Shown: positions 27,540 to 36,960, counted from the stretch's first letter. The stretch: DNA of 64,000 nt from Bog-473 sp963738135 (GCA_963738135.1 CAVTVK010000004.1:248001-312000); one strand, 5' to 3'. Made by a program: numbers and translations. Notes: generated by a model not told the origin, from the sequence alone.

Positions 27540-27926
27540 CTACGCCTCCGTCTGCTCTTCGGCCCGTACGGCCAGCAGCGATCTCCGGGCTGAGACCCCG
27601 GCGGGCGCGCCGCAATACGCCGCGATCTGGAAGAGCAGCTCGTCGAGCTCGTCGTCGGTGACCCCGGTCCGCGACCGGGCCCCGACGTGCAAGCGGAACT
27701 CGTCCATACGGCCGAGCGCCGCCGTCATGGCGAGGACGACCAGGCTCCGGTCGCGGGTGCTCAGCGCCCCACCGCGCGTCCATACCCCCCACGCCATGGC
27801 GGTGAGATAGTCGGAGAACTCCCTCATGGCCGCATTGGGGTCGGCCGTCTGACGATCGACGTAGTCGGCGCCCAACATCGCCCGGCGCATCGCACGAGAC
27901 GCCTCGAACTTCTCGTCGTCGGCCAC
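27540..27926 (-). CDS. Carboxymuconolactone decarboxylase-family protein
   Basis: 128 residues from GTG 27926, preceded by GAGGAGG. The pattern WTRGGALSTRDRSLVVLAMTAAL and HVGARSRTGVTDDELDELLFQIAAYCG is the core of the PcaC/AhpD-like fold. PcaC decarboxylates 4-carboxymuconolactone in protocatechuate breakdown, but many members of this size have other or unknown roles. It ends two bases before the dehydrogenase gene, so the two form one unit. No other protocatechuate genes are present, so the PcaC reaction is not supported by context. Confidence 0.8.
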   Translation of the reverse strand: MADDEKFEASRAMRRAMLGADYVDRQTADPNAAMREFSDYLTAMAWGVWTRGGALSTRDRSLVVLAMTAALGRMDEFRLHVGARSRTGVTDDELDELLFQIAAYCGAPAGVSARRSLLAVRAEEQTEA

Positions 27927-28226
27927 TGTGCCCTCCTCTTCTCTGATTTCTCTGACGGAATTGCGGTTCGTTGCCGGGCTCCCAGACGTATCAGCGATCA
28001 TCTCGTGCAGCACCGGCAGCCCGGCGCGCATGCGTTTCTCCTGTCCACCGGCGGAGAATTGCAATGTACAGGATTGAGAATGTACGTGCACCGCTGCGAC
28101 CTGCGCGCGTCGGACCAGATCGAGGCTGCGGCGGCGGATGCTCCGCGGGGGCATGACCCACACCCCGCCGTCATCGGCGACGAACACTGCTGTCGTGCTC
28201 CGACGGGACGGAGGGCCGTCCGCGGA
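27927..28226. other. Intergenic, no supported gene
   Basis: This 300-base gap between the mutase stop and the decarboxylase-like start is A+T-richer than its surroundings. It holds a direct repeat of AATGTAC about 18 bases apart near 28064-28090 and presumably the promoter of the decarboxylase-dehydrogenase pair. No open frame with family similarity is visible. Confidence 0.35.
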
Positions 28227-29855
28227 TCAGGCGACGTGCCGCTCGGTGTACGACCCGAAGACCGACTCGAGGGCTCGCATGGACTCGCCCACGCTCACGT
28301 GAACGCGCGCCGCCTCTATCAGCGCCGGCATCAGGTTCACCGTCGGATCCGACGCATCTTTGACAATCCGGGCGAGCGAGTGGCGAACGGCGTCGTCGTC
28401 CCGCGAGTGCTTGATGGCGGCCAGTCGGTCCAACTGTTCCATCTCGACGTCAGCACCGATGGTCAACGTGGAGGGGGCGACGCCGTCTTCCTCGACGTAT
28501 CCGTTGACCCCGACCATCGTCCACTCTTCCTTGGCGAGTTTCGATTGGAACGCGTACGCGGCGTCCGCGATCTCCGCGACGAACCACCCGTCGTCGATGG
28601 AGGTGATGACTCCCTCGAACATCGACCCGGATCCGGCCTGGTCCACGTGCGCGAAGATTTCCTGCGCCTGGCGTTCCAATTCGTCGGTGAGCGCCTCGAC
28701 GAACCACGAACCGCCCAGCGGATCCGCCACGTGGACCACCCCGGACTCTTCGGCAATGACCTGCTGCGTTCGCAGGGCCAGGCGGGCCGCATGCTCAGTC
28801 GGGAGAGCGAGCGCCTCGTCGAAGGCGTCCGTGTGCAAGCTCTGGGTTCCGCCCAGGACCCCGGCCAACGCTTCGAGCGCCACCCGAACCAGGTTGACCT
28901 CTGGTTGCTGGGCGGTCAGCGAAACGCCGGCAGTCTGGGTGTGGAACCGCAACTGGCACGACCTCCCGTCCGCCGCCCCGTAGCGCTCGCGCATCCACCG
29001 CGCCCAGAGGCGACGAGCTGCCCGGTATTTGGCGATCTCCTCGAAGAAATCGCTGTGGGCGTTGAAGAAGAAGCTGAGTCGGGGTGCGAATTCGTCTACC
29101 GCCATGCCGGCGGCGATGGCTGCCTCGACGTAGGCAAACCCGTTCGCCAGCGTGAAGGCGAGTTCCTGCGCTGCCGTCGAGCCTGCCTCGCGGATGTGGT
29201 AGCCCGATACCGAAACAGGATGCCAACGGGGCAACTCGGCCGAGCAAAACCGCATCACGTCGGTGACGAGACGAACGGAAGGCCGGGGCGGGAACACATA
29301 TTCCTTCTGAGCCTGATACTCCTTCAGGATGTCGTTCTGGAGCGTGCCCGAGAGAGCAGCCCTGTCGACACCGGTCCGATCGGCCACGCCCACGTACATG
29401 GCGAGCACCGGGGCGGCGGGCGAATTGATCGTCATGGAGGTCGACACCTTCCCCAGGTCGATGCCGGAGAACAGCGTCTCCATGTCCTCGAGGGTGTCGA
29501 TGGCGACGCCCGCCCGTCCGACCTCTCCTCTGGCCCAGGGGTCGTCCGAATCGCGACCGAGCAGGGTCGGCATGTCGAACGCGGTCGACAACCCGTCGCC
29601 GCCGGCCCGCAGCAACTCCTTGAACCGCCCGTTCGTATCGGCGGCGGAGCCGAAACCGGCGAACTGGCGCATCGTCCACAGACGGGAGCGGTACATGGAG
29701 GCATAGGGCCCCCGCGTGTACGGGTACTGTCCCGGCAACTCGGAGCCTTCCGGCCCATACACCGGCTCGACCGGCACGCCCGACATCGTCTCGAAGCGTG
29801 CCTCCCGCCGAGGCGAACGGTCGAACTCCTCCTGCCAGGCCGCACGATCTGCCAC
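28227..29855 (-). CDS. Acyl-CoA mutase large subunit, isobutyryl-CoA mutase-like
   Basis: 542 residues, the catalytic TIM-barrel subunit of B12-dependent acyl-CoA mutases without the B12-binding domain. SGYHIREAGSTAAQE carries the conserved catalytic histidine. Two residues separate methylmalonyl-CoA mutase (Tyr89, Arg207) from isobutyryl-CoA mutase (Phe80, Gln198); here Phe65 (RQFAGF) and Gln183 (YQAQKEYVF) occupy those places with the same spacing of 118. This fits interconversion of n-butyryl-CoA and isobutyryl-CoA, though pivalyl-type mutases share the pair. The small B12-binding subunit is not in the window. GTG start without a ribosome-binding site; TAATAT lies six bases upstream, as in leaderless genes. 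Confidence 0.88.
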   Translation of the reverse strand: MADRAAWQEEFDRSPRREARFETMSGVPVEPVYGPEGSELPGQYPYTRGPYASMYRSRLWTMRQFAGFGSAADTNGRFKELLRAGGDGLSTAFDMPTLLGRDSDDPWARGEVGRAGVAIDTLEDMETLFSGIDLGKVSTSMTINSPAAPVLAMYVGVADRTGVDRAALSGTLQNDILKEYQAQKEYVFPPRPSVRLVTDVMRFCSAELPRWHPVSVSGYHIREAGSTAAQELAFTLANGFAYVEAAIAAGMAVDEFAPRLSFFFNAHSDFFEEIAKYRAARRLWARWMRERYGAADGRSCQLRFHTQTAGVSLTAQQPEVNLVRVALEALAGVLGGTQSLHTDAFDEALALPTEHAARLALRTQQVIAEESGVVHVADPLGGSWFVEALTDELERQAQEIFAHVDQAGSGSMFEGVITSIDDGWFVAEIADAAYAFQSKLAKEEWTMVGVNGYVEEDGVAPSTLTIGADVEMEQLDRLAAIKHSRDDDAVRHSLARIVKDASDPTVNLMPALIEAARVHVSVGESMRALESVFGSYTERHVA

Positions 29856-29865
29856 GGGCGAATAT

Positions 29866-29883
29866 TAGTTCAACATCAAACTA
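29866..29883. promoter_or_regulatory. MarR-type operator with TAGTT/AACTA arms
   Basis: An 18-bp inverted repeat with five-base perfect arms around eight bases, lying between the MarR gene and the mutase start and overlapping the probable -10 of the mutase. Size and AT-richness fit a MarR dimer site. Confidence 0.5.
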
Positions 29884-29896
29884 TTTTCCAGCCCCT

Positions 29897-30406
29897 CTAC
29901 CGGAAGTCGCCGGCAGACCGGCGCAGGTCGGCGAGCAGGGCGAAAAGGCTTGATACAGAGGGCGCCGACAGGCCGATGTCGGCGAAGACCTGCTCATTCA
30001 TGGCCTCCGTCGCCGCGGCGGCCCGGCGCCGTCCCACCGCGGTCAGACGGGCGAGTGTTCCCCTCCCGTCATCCGGGTTCGAGCGCCGGGTGACGAGGCC
30101 GCCTGCCTCGAGGCGATCGACGGCGTTCGTCACGCTGGCGGCGTTGACCTGCAGGCGCTCGCCGATCTTGCCCAGTGGCAGGGCGCCGTTGCGAGAGAAC
30201 GAGAGCAACATGAGCACTTCGTAGCGAGCGAACGTCAGCCCGAGTGGTCGCAGGACGGCGTCGGCCCGGGCAAGGAAGATCTGCTGCAGTCGCATGATGG
30301 AGGTCACGACCGCCATGCCCGGCGCCTGATCCGCCCAGCCGTGCGATCCCCACTGACGCTGGGCCTCGGCGATCGGATCGAATTGCAGCCGTCGCGGTTC
30401 GGCCAT
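29897..30406 (-). CDS. MarR-family transcriptional regulator
   Basis: 169 residues with a winged helix-turn-helix: LTFARYEVLMLLSF, then GKIGERLQVNAASVTNAVDRLEAGGLVTRR and the DDGRGTLARLT wing. It lies directly upstream of the acyl-CoA mutase on the same strand, with a palindrome between them, so it probably controls the mutase in response to an acyl or aromatic acid (or its CoA ester). The ligand is inference. ATG 30406 has TAGCGT six bases upstream and no ribosome-binding site, another possible leaderless start. Confidence 0.88.
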   Translation of the reverse strand: MAEPRRLQFDPIAEAQRQWGSHGWADQAPGMAVVTSIMRLQQIFLARADAVLRPLGLTFARYEVLMLLSFSRNGALPLGKIGERLQVNAASVTNAVDRLEAGGLVTRRSNPDDGRGTLARLTAVGRRRAAAATEAMNEQVFADIGLSAPSVSSLFALLADLRRSAGDFR

Positions 30407-30447
30407 GGGCGCACGCTAGACGTTCATGAGTGACCCCGATTGGCTGA

Positions 30448-30461
30448 TGCAAAGCTTTGCA
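30448..30461 (+). promoter_or_regulatory. LacI-type operator TGCAAAGCTTTGCA
   Basis: Identical to the site at 5046-5059, here 62 bases before the beta-glucosidase GTG. The outer bases extend the palindrome to GATGCAAAGCTTTGCAGCATC-like flanks. It links this gene to the glucuronate module. Confidence 0.6.
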
Positions 30462-30522
30462 GCATCCAGACCGGCGTGTCACACTGCGGGCTCCCGGTCG
30501 GCGTTGGGCAGGAGGAACCGCA

Positions 30523-31767
30523 GTGACATCTTTTCCAGACGGCTTCCTCTGGGGCGCGGCGACGGCGGGCCATCAGGTCGAGGGCGGCAATGTCAATGCC
30601 GACATGTGGCCGATGGAATGGGCCGAGAACTCCACGTTCAACGAGCCCTCCGGCGACGCGTGTGACCACTACCACCGGTATCCCGAAGACATTGCAACGC
30701 TCGCCGAACTGGGGCTCAACGCATACCGATTCTCTCTCGAGTGGTCACGAATCGAACCCGAACCCGGCTTTTATTCGGGCGCTGCGCTCGACCACTACAA
30801 GAGGATGATCGAGAGCTGCCTGAACCGGGGCGTCACCCCTGTAGTGACCTACAACCACTTCACGGTCCCGCGCTGGATGGCGGGCAGAGGCGGCTGGAAC
30901 GCGGACGATGCACCAGAGCGCTTTGCCGACTATGCCGCCCGTGCGACCCAGCACTTCGGTGATCTCCTGTCATGGGTCTGCACGCTGAACGAGCCCAACC
31001 TCATGGCGATGATGCGGAGTACGGGCGCCCTTGCCATGGGCGCGGGGGACCGCTCACAGAGTCCCGAGCCTGTTGCTGCAGGCCTCGGTGGCGTCGGGGG
31101 CGTCGGGGGCTTCGATCCGCGGCGCTACCGCATGGGGATTGTGGCCGCCGACGTGGAGCGCATGGGCACGGCACATCGGCTGGCGGCGCGAGCAATCAAA
31201 TCGACCAGCGGCGGCATCAGGACGGGATGGACCTTGGCGCTCGTCGACTTGCAGCCCGCGGAAGGTGGAGAGGAACGGTGGCGCGAAGCACGACGGTTGG
31301 CGCAGACCGACTGGCTCGCCGTGTCGGCCGACGATGACTTCGTCGGGGTCCAGACCTACTCCCGAGTCCGCATCGGACCCGATGGTCAGCTCCCCGTTGC
31401 GGATGACGTCGACACGATGCAGACCGGCTGGGAGGTCTACCCCGAGGCACTCGGCCACACGGTCCGGCTCGCCGCCGAGCACGCCGGGGTGCCCGTGCTC
31501 GTCACCGAGAACGGGATGGCGACCGGCGACGACACGGCACGACTCGCCTACACCCGTGCCGCGCTCGAGGGTCTGGCGCTGGCAATCGCGGACGGAGTCG
31601 ACGTGCGCGGCTACCTGCACTGGACGCTGCTCGACAACTTCGAGTGGAACGCCGGCTACGCCAAGACGTTCGGTCTCATCGCGGTCGACCGGGAGAACTT
31701 CGCCCGCACGGTGAAGCCTTCGGCACGATGGCTGGGCCAGGTGGCCCGGCACAACGGCCTCGACTGA
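30523..31767 (+). CDS. Beta-glucosidase (GH1)
   Basis: 414 residues, a complete GH1 TIM barrel. It starts FPDGFLWGAATAGHQVEG, has the acid/base Glu157 in TLNEPN and the nucleophile Glu329 in VTENG, and ends with GYLHWTLLDNFEW. It is somewhat shorter than the typical 440-470 residues. GTG 30523 is preceded by AGGAGG; the frame is open upstream but without similarity. No signal peptide. Substrates in the family include beta-glucosides, beta-galactosides and beta-xylosides; the shared operator suggests use during growth on plant glycans. Confidence 0.92.
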   Translation: MTSFPDGFLWGAATAGHQVEGGNVNADMWPMEWAENSTFNEPSGDACDHYHRYPEDIATLAELGLNAYRFSLEWSRIEPEPGFYSGAALDHYKRMIESCLNRGVTPVVTYNHFTVPRWMAGRGGWNADDAPERFADYAARATQHFGDLLSWVCTLNEPNLMAMMRSTGALAMGAGDRSQSPEPVAAGLGGVGGVGGFDPRRYRMGIVAADVERMGTAHRLAARAIKSTSGGIRTGWTLALVDLQPAEGGEERWREARRLAQTDWLAVSADDDFVGVQTYSRVRIGPDGQLPVADDVDTMQTGWEVYPEALGHTVRLAAEHAGVPVLVTENGMATGDDTARLAYTRAALEGLALAIADGVDVRGYLHWTLLDNFEWNAGYAKTFGLIAVDRENFARTVKPSARWLGQVARHNGLD

Positions 31768-31782
31768 GGCCCAGATGGGCCT
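31767..31782. terminator. Short inverted repeat between convergent genes
   Basis: AGGCCCA and TGGGCCT are separated by two bases, directly after the beta-glucosidase stop and before the amidohydrolase stop on the other strand. Possible bidirectional terminator; no U tract. Confidence 0.35.
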
Positions 31783-31786
31783 GCGC

Positions 31787-32974
31787 TCAGCGACGATCCG
31801 GGACGGGCGGCCCGTCGACCTCGAAGCCAACCCGCTCGATGTCGCCCGCCAGTTGCCCGAGGTCGAATCCGTACAGCCCCGCCGCGTTCTCGCACAGGAT
31901 CTTGCGGGAGACGTCGGCACTGATGCTGGGGTGCTGCACCAGTGCCTGGACGCGGACGTTCGTCTCGGGGAAGACCGATTCAAAATGCGGATAGTCGACA
32001 CCGAACATGGCGTTGTCACATCCGATGGCAAACGGCTCGTACTCGGCACTGGGCCGCGCCAGTTCCTCGAGCGGAACCTGGTCCTCGGTGAAGGGTGAGA
32101 TACCGGCGAAGCAGTTGGCCGCCCAGTACTCACGCGCCGACCCGTTGAACTGGCGCATGCGCTGCAGCGTCTGGGCCCATCCGGTCCAGTCGTCTCCCCA
32201 CTGCAGCCGACGGTCCAGCTTGCGGATAGCCGGCGCGATCCAATCGGCCTCGGTCTCAACGAACGCGATGGACAGATCCGGGAAGCGCTCGAAGACGCCG
32301 CCCAGGATCATCTGCCAGAGGGAGCGGCCGGAGTAGAACGAGTGCTCGAGGGCCAGCGTCATGATGGCGGCGAAGCCGGGAGGTCCATACGTCGGTGTCC
32401 CCGAGCCGCCGTGTTGACTGATGGGCAGGCCGACCTCCACACATGCTGCCCAGACCGGGTCGAGTGCAGGGTCGAAGAAGAAGGTCCCGCCCGGCAGCAG
32501 CGCCGGCATCATGACGCCGCCCAGGCCGTGCTCCCTGGCCCAGTGGATGTCCTCCACGGCGCAGATCGACATCGTCGAACGAGATCAGCGCCTGTCCGGC
32601 GCGGCGGCCCGGCGTCTGCGCGCAGAAGTCGGCCAGCCAGCGGTTGTAGGCCAGCCGCGCCTGGCGATCGATCTCGGGGTCGGTGAACGAGCCAACGTCG
32701 TCGGCCGGCCTCGACTGGAAGGGCAGCCCGTTCGGGAAGAGCACCTCGGCCACCACGCCCTGACTCTCCATGTCCTTCAGGCGCAGGTCGGAATCCCATT
32801 GCGACGTCGGATCGAGTCCCGCGCTCAGATTGCCGCTCTCGGGCGCGCCGGCGGCCTCCTCTGCACTGGCCCAGGCGTCGAACGCGTCGAGGAAGCGCTC
32901 TCGACGTAGTTCCGGTAGTCGCTCCGAGAAGCCCGGACGTGGCCGTCCACCGAGATGATCGCGGTCTTGGACAT
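31787..32974 (-). CDS. ACMSD-type amidohydrolase (two frameshifts)
   Basis: About 395 residues after repair. The start ISVDGHVRA (ATG 32974, with a GGGGGG purine run upstream) gives the first metal-site region; ISQHGGSGTPTYG, AFVETEADW and FGVDYPHFESVFP follow. Frames break near 32902 (after NYVE) and near 32570 (after SFDDVD). This family decarboxylates or hydrolyses cyclic carboxylates. It lies between beta-glucosidase and rhamnosidase genes, with a LacI-like site 43 bases upstream, which is unusual for this family. Substrate unknown. Confidence 0.75.
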
Positions 32975-33017
32975 CGTCCCCCCTTTCCGCACGACCTCAG
33001 CCGTGCGCCGGTCGTCA

Positions 33018-33031
33018 TGCTAACGATTGCA
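33018..33031. promoter_or_regulatory. CG-centred LacI-type operator TGCTAACGATTGCA
   Basis: A 14-bp imperfect palindrome (ATGC outer arms ATGC/GCAT) with central CG, between the end of the rhamnosidase gene and the amidohydrolase start. Third member of the CG-centred set. Confidence 0.4.
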
Positions 33032-33082
33032 TTGGGCCAAAACCAGGGGACGGCACGTATCAGGGCAGAGCGCACCCGTAGG

Positions 33083-35636
33083 TCACGGTGCCTGGCCCCT
33101 GGTCCGCACAGTGACCCGTCCGGCAACACGACCTCGGCCACCGTCCCGGGTGGCGCGGTCACCGTCAGGCGAAGCGTCGACCCGTCGACATGCCACGCCG
33201 ACTCGATACGACCGTAGGGCGAGTCGTGCACGGCTTCGGCCCACGTGAGCCCTCCCCCGGGCCGCGGCTCGACCCGGAATCGCCGATAGGCCTGGTGGTC
33301 GTCGAGCAGCCTGATGCCGGCGACGTAGTTGTGCAGGAACGAGATCACCGCTCCCTTGCTGTAGTGATTCAGCGACTCGTGCGGGCCGACCCTCTTCGTC
33401 GATGCCCTCCCACGCCTCCCAGACCGTCGTCGCCCCGCGCTCGACCATGGCCAACCACGAGGGCGGCGTGTCCTGCAGCAGGACGCTCGTAGGCCACCGA
33501 CAGGTGGCCGGTGTCGGCCAGCATCGGCAAGCAGGTACGGCGTCGCCAGGAACCCGGTGCCCAGATGCGTGTCGGCCTCACGGATCGAGGCCCACCAGCC
33601 GCGCCGCCGCCTGCGCGCGGAGATCCTCGGGCACGAGGCCGAACGCCAGGGCGCGCACGTGGTTGGCCTGCGTATCCGGCGTCAGAGCGCCGTCGGGCCC
33701 GATGAACTCTGCCCGCCAGGCCTCGAGCACATGCGCAGCTAGCTCGTCCAAGCGCGCCGCTTCAGTGTCGTGGCCGAGCATCCGGCCGATGCGTGCGGCC
33801 AGCGCAGCGGAGTGCTGCAGGAATGCTGTCCCCACGGCCCCCTGGTCGAGCTTGACGTGATCGTGGGCCTGCGCACCCGGCTCGAGCCACTCGCCCCAGT
33901 GATACGTCCCGTCCCAGATGAACTGCTCGTGCGGTGCCGGCTCGCGACGGGCCTCCACACGGCTCTCGTGACGATGCGAGCGTGCCGCCGTCTCAGCGAA
34001 GTCGATCCAGCGGACCATGGACGGCCAGAACTCGGCCAGCACGTCGTGATCGCCGTACGCCCGCCACATCTCCCAAGGGACCATTACGATCGCATCGCCC
34101 CACCCCGACGATCCCTGCATGTGTAGCCACATCACCGTTGTGTCCGCGCGCTGGCGGAGCGGGTCCGGCGAGTAATTGATGATCCGGCCATCGTCGAGCT
34201 GCTCGGCCGCGACGTCGCGCAGCCATTTGAGCGAGAAGCCGGCGACGTCGTAGAGGAAGGCGCCGGTCGGGACGAAGAGCTGCCAGTCGCCCGTCCAGCC
34301 AGCCCGCTCGCGTTGTGGGCAGTCCGTCGGGATTTCGCATGCGTTGTCGCGGAACGACCATTCGGTGATGTCGTGGAGACGGTTGAGCCGCTCGTCGCTG
34401 CAGCGGAACCACCCAGTCCGGCGCAGGTCGGTGTGGACGACCACGCCGGTCACGTCGTCGGGCGTGAGGCGGCCGGGATGGCCCTCGATGCGCGCGATAC
34501 TGGAAGCCGTGGGTCGTGTGCCGCGGTTCGAAGGTCTCTCCCGGCGTCCCCGCGGCGACCACGCGATCGATCATGCCGACCTGCTTGTCGCCGCCGAAGA
34601 AGTCGGGCGTGAGGTGGTCCTGTGTGACGTCGCTCCGGGAATCGAGAAACTCGCCGTGCACGATCGTGAGCTCGGTACCCTCCGGTCCGATGTCGCTGAG
34701 CCGCAGCCAGCCGTTGATGTTCTGCCCGAGATCGACGACCTGGCGATCGGGACTGGGGCGGGTGACGGCCACGGGACGGAGCTCCTCCACCCGGCGCGTG
34801 GGCGGTGCGGGCGAATAGGCCAGCGGCCCCAGGTCGTGGTCGGCCACCGTGACGGCCAGCCACTCCCCGTGCTTGATCCGGTGGTCCTCGATCTGCCCCG
34901 CCATGAGGTCCGCGCTCAGGAGCGGCCCGGTGGCCGACATCCATTCGGGCCCAGAGCTGACCACGGCGTCGCCAGCGTGGAGCTGGCCGAGGAAGCCGAG
35001 CGTACTGCCGAAGCCGTCCATGCTCTGGAAGAACCCCGTGCGTCCTCGCCACCATCCGTCCGAGAGGACGACCTCCCATGTGTTGTCGCCCGCCACCAGC
35101 AGCGCGCCGACGTCGTAGACCTGGACGTGCAAGGTGGTGGGGTAACTCGTGTAGCCCGGCGCCAACTCCGTATCACCGACACGCCGGCCGTTGAGGAAGG
35201 TCTCGTAGACCCCGTGCGCCGTGGCGTAGAGCCTGGCGTCGGATGCCGGCGCATCGAGTCGGAACACGTGCCGCAGCACGTGGGCGGAACGGGCCGTCTC
35301 AACGGGCTCGATCCAGCGCGCAATCCAGTCGGAAGGGTCGAGCAGTCCGGTCTCGAACCAGGCCGGCGCCGACCAGTCGCTCTCCACCCCGTCGGTCCAG
35401 ACCTTGACCCGCCACACGACGCGCTGCCGGGACGACAGCGGTGTGGCGGGCCACGGGACCAGGATGCAATCAGCGGACTCGACCCGTTCCAGAGCTCGGC
35501 CGTCGACCTCAATGGCGTAGGCGTCCTGCCGAACCGCGCCGGGCGGCAGGCGCCACGACAGGCGCGGGCGGCGCTCCCCCAGTCCGAGCGCAGAGGCGCC
35601 GAGATGCTCGACCGCGAGGTGCACGGGCGTGTTCAT
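33083..35636 (-). pseudogene. Alpha-L-rhamnosidase (GH78), broken by several frameshifts
   Basis: About 850 residues in pieces. N-terminal beta-sandwich domains (RPRLSWRLP, SDWIARWIEP, LSDGWWRGR) lead to the catalytic (alpha/alpha)6 barrel with TDCPQRERAGWTGD, which carries the acidic catalytic residues, then VWEAWEGID and PHESLNHYSKGAV and the C-terminal sandwich. Breaks lie near 34497, 33585, 33524, 33480 and 33393, each repaired by deleting one base; a further one near 33100 leaves the exact end uncertain (33060-33085). The clean coding on both sides suggests sequence error rather than decay. It would release terminal rhamnose from pectin or glycosides. Start ATG 35636 has GGAG upstream. 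Confidence 0.8.
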
Positions 35637-36196
35637 GTGGCTCGCTCCATGATCTCTTTTGTGTGAGTGTACAACTTCGAACATTCGCCCGCCTGGACGG
35701 GACCCTGGGCGGGACCCTGGCTGGACCCGTGGCGGTGACCGGTGGCCGGATCGGCGGCGGTGGACCGGTGGACCCACCGGCCGCTGGCGCAGGGGTGGCG
35801 CTTACGTTCTTTTTACGGATTCCCCATCCGGGAGCGCGCCGATTGCAATGGTGTTGTAACGACCGGATGTCAATGTCGTCCTTAGCGATTCGGCCCCGCG
35901 TTCCCCCCTCACCCCCCGGGGCGGGGTCGCATCGCTCGGACCCACCAGGTGGCAACGTTGCAGCCCCGCTCCGGCGGGGCTGCGGCGCGCCATCGGGTCG
36001 TCAGCGTGCAGCGGCGGTTCACTAACACTCGCGTCACTTGGCGCCTCGTCGGCGGACCCTGCCGCCTGTCGGCCGGGTCCGCCCCGAGCACGTCACGTCC
36101 ACCAGACCCAAGAGACACCAAGGGCAGGAGGGGCGCTCCGAGGCGATACCGGGCCAGGCTGTCTAACATCACCGTCAGCGAAGCGAAGGAGGGGCG
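35637..36196. other. 560-bp divergent intergenic region
   Basis: Between the rhamnosidase and SDR genes, reading apart. It contains near-repeats of GGGACCCTGG around 35699-35723, an AT-richer patch at 35815-35890 where promoters are likely, and a perfect 24-base hairpin at 35960-35983. Next to the rhamnosidase start a TGTTCGAAGTTGTACA-like partial palindrome may be its operator. No supported gene. Confidence 0.4.
35960..35983. terminator. Perfect GC-rich hairpin
   Basis: GCAGCCCCGC and GCGGGGCTGC form a 10-bp stem with a TCCG loop. It stands alone in the divergent region with no gene ending nearby, so it may be a terminator of an unseen small transcript or a leader structure. Confidence 0.4.
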
Positions 36197-36949
36197 TTGC
36201 GAACGGTCGTCGTAGGAGCATCGAGCGGTCTGGGGCGGTGCATCGGCATCGGGCTCGCCCAGCGGGGGGCGAAGACTGCCCTCCTGGCGCGCCGACAGCA
36301 GCGCCTCGAGGGTGCCGCCCGGGAGGCCGGACCCGGAACGCTGGCGGTCACATGCGACGTGACCAGCTCCGCGTCCTGCCAGCAGGCGGTACAGCAGGCC
36401 GCGGAGGGCCTCGGTGGCATCGACGCCCTCGTGTATGCGCCGGGCATCGGCCCCCTGGCCCGACTCGCCGATATGGACGCGGAAACGTGGAGGCGGGTCT
36501 TCGATACGAACGTGATCGGCGCTTCGCTGATGACGGCCGCCGCGCTCCCGTTCCTCACCGAGTCCTCCGGCACCGCGGTCTACCTCTCGTCGGTGAGCGC
36601 ATCCGTGACGCCCCCGTGGCCCGGTCTGGGTGCCTACGCCGTGAGCAAGGCGGCCCTGGACAAGCTGGTCGAGGCCTGGCGGGGCGAGCACCCGACGGTG
36701 GGATTCACCCGGGTCGTGGTCGGTGAGTGCATGGGTGGCGAGGGCGACTCGACGCCGGGGTTCGCCGACGACTGGGATCAGGAACTGGCGGCCGACGTGA
36801 TGCCCGTGTGGTTCGCACGCAACTACATGAGTGGCTCCTTCGTGGGCATTGAGGACCTGATCACCGTCGTGGACACAGTCCTGCGCCACGGTGGCGCGGT
36901 CGCCATCCCGTCCGTGACCGTGGCGGGTCGCGCCGCCGGGGAGAGCTGA
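36197..36949 (+). CDS. Short-chain dehydrogenase/reductase
   Basis: 250 residues. Nucleotide site VVVGASSGLGRCIG at the N-terminus, VYAPGIG in place of the usual NNAG, catalytic serine in VYLSSVSAS and catalytic YxxxK in AYAVSKAALDK. The TTG at 36197 is preceded by AGGAGG at ideal spacing and gives a full-length N-terminus, so a TTG start is used. First gene of a unit with the DUF427-thioesterase, DUF427 and enoyl-CoA hydratase genes. Substrate unknown; probably a hydroxyacyl or keto intermediate. Confidence 0.88.
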   Translation: MRTVVVGASSGLGRCIGIGLAQRGAKTALLARRQQRLEGAAREAGPGTLAVTCDVTSSASCQQAVQQAAEGLGGIDALVYAPGIGPLARLADMDAETWRRVFDTNVIGASLMTAAALPFLTESSGTAVYLSSVSASVTPPWPGLGAYAVSKAALDKLVEAWRGEHPTVGFTRVVVGECMGGEGDSTPGFADDWDQELAADVMPVWFARNYMSGSFVGIEDLITVVDTVLRHGGAVAIPSVTVAGRAAGES

Positions 36950-36960
36950 GCCCTCCTCAG

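Noticed and set aside
27540..27926. Assignment as pcaC of the protocatechuate pathway
   Set aside because: Only the fold is clear; no other protocatechuate or muconate genes are nearby.
27687..30224. 845-codon plus-strand open frame across the mutase and MarR genes
   Set aside because: It is antisense to three well-supported genes and has arginine-, valine- and glycine-rich low-information sequence.
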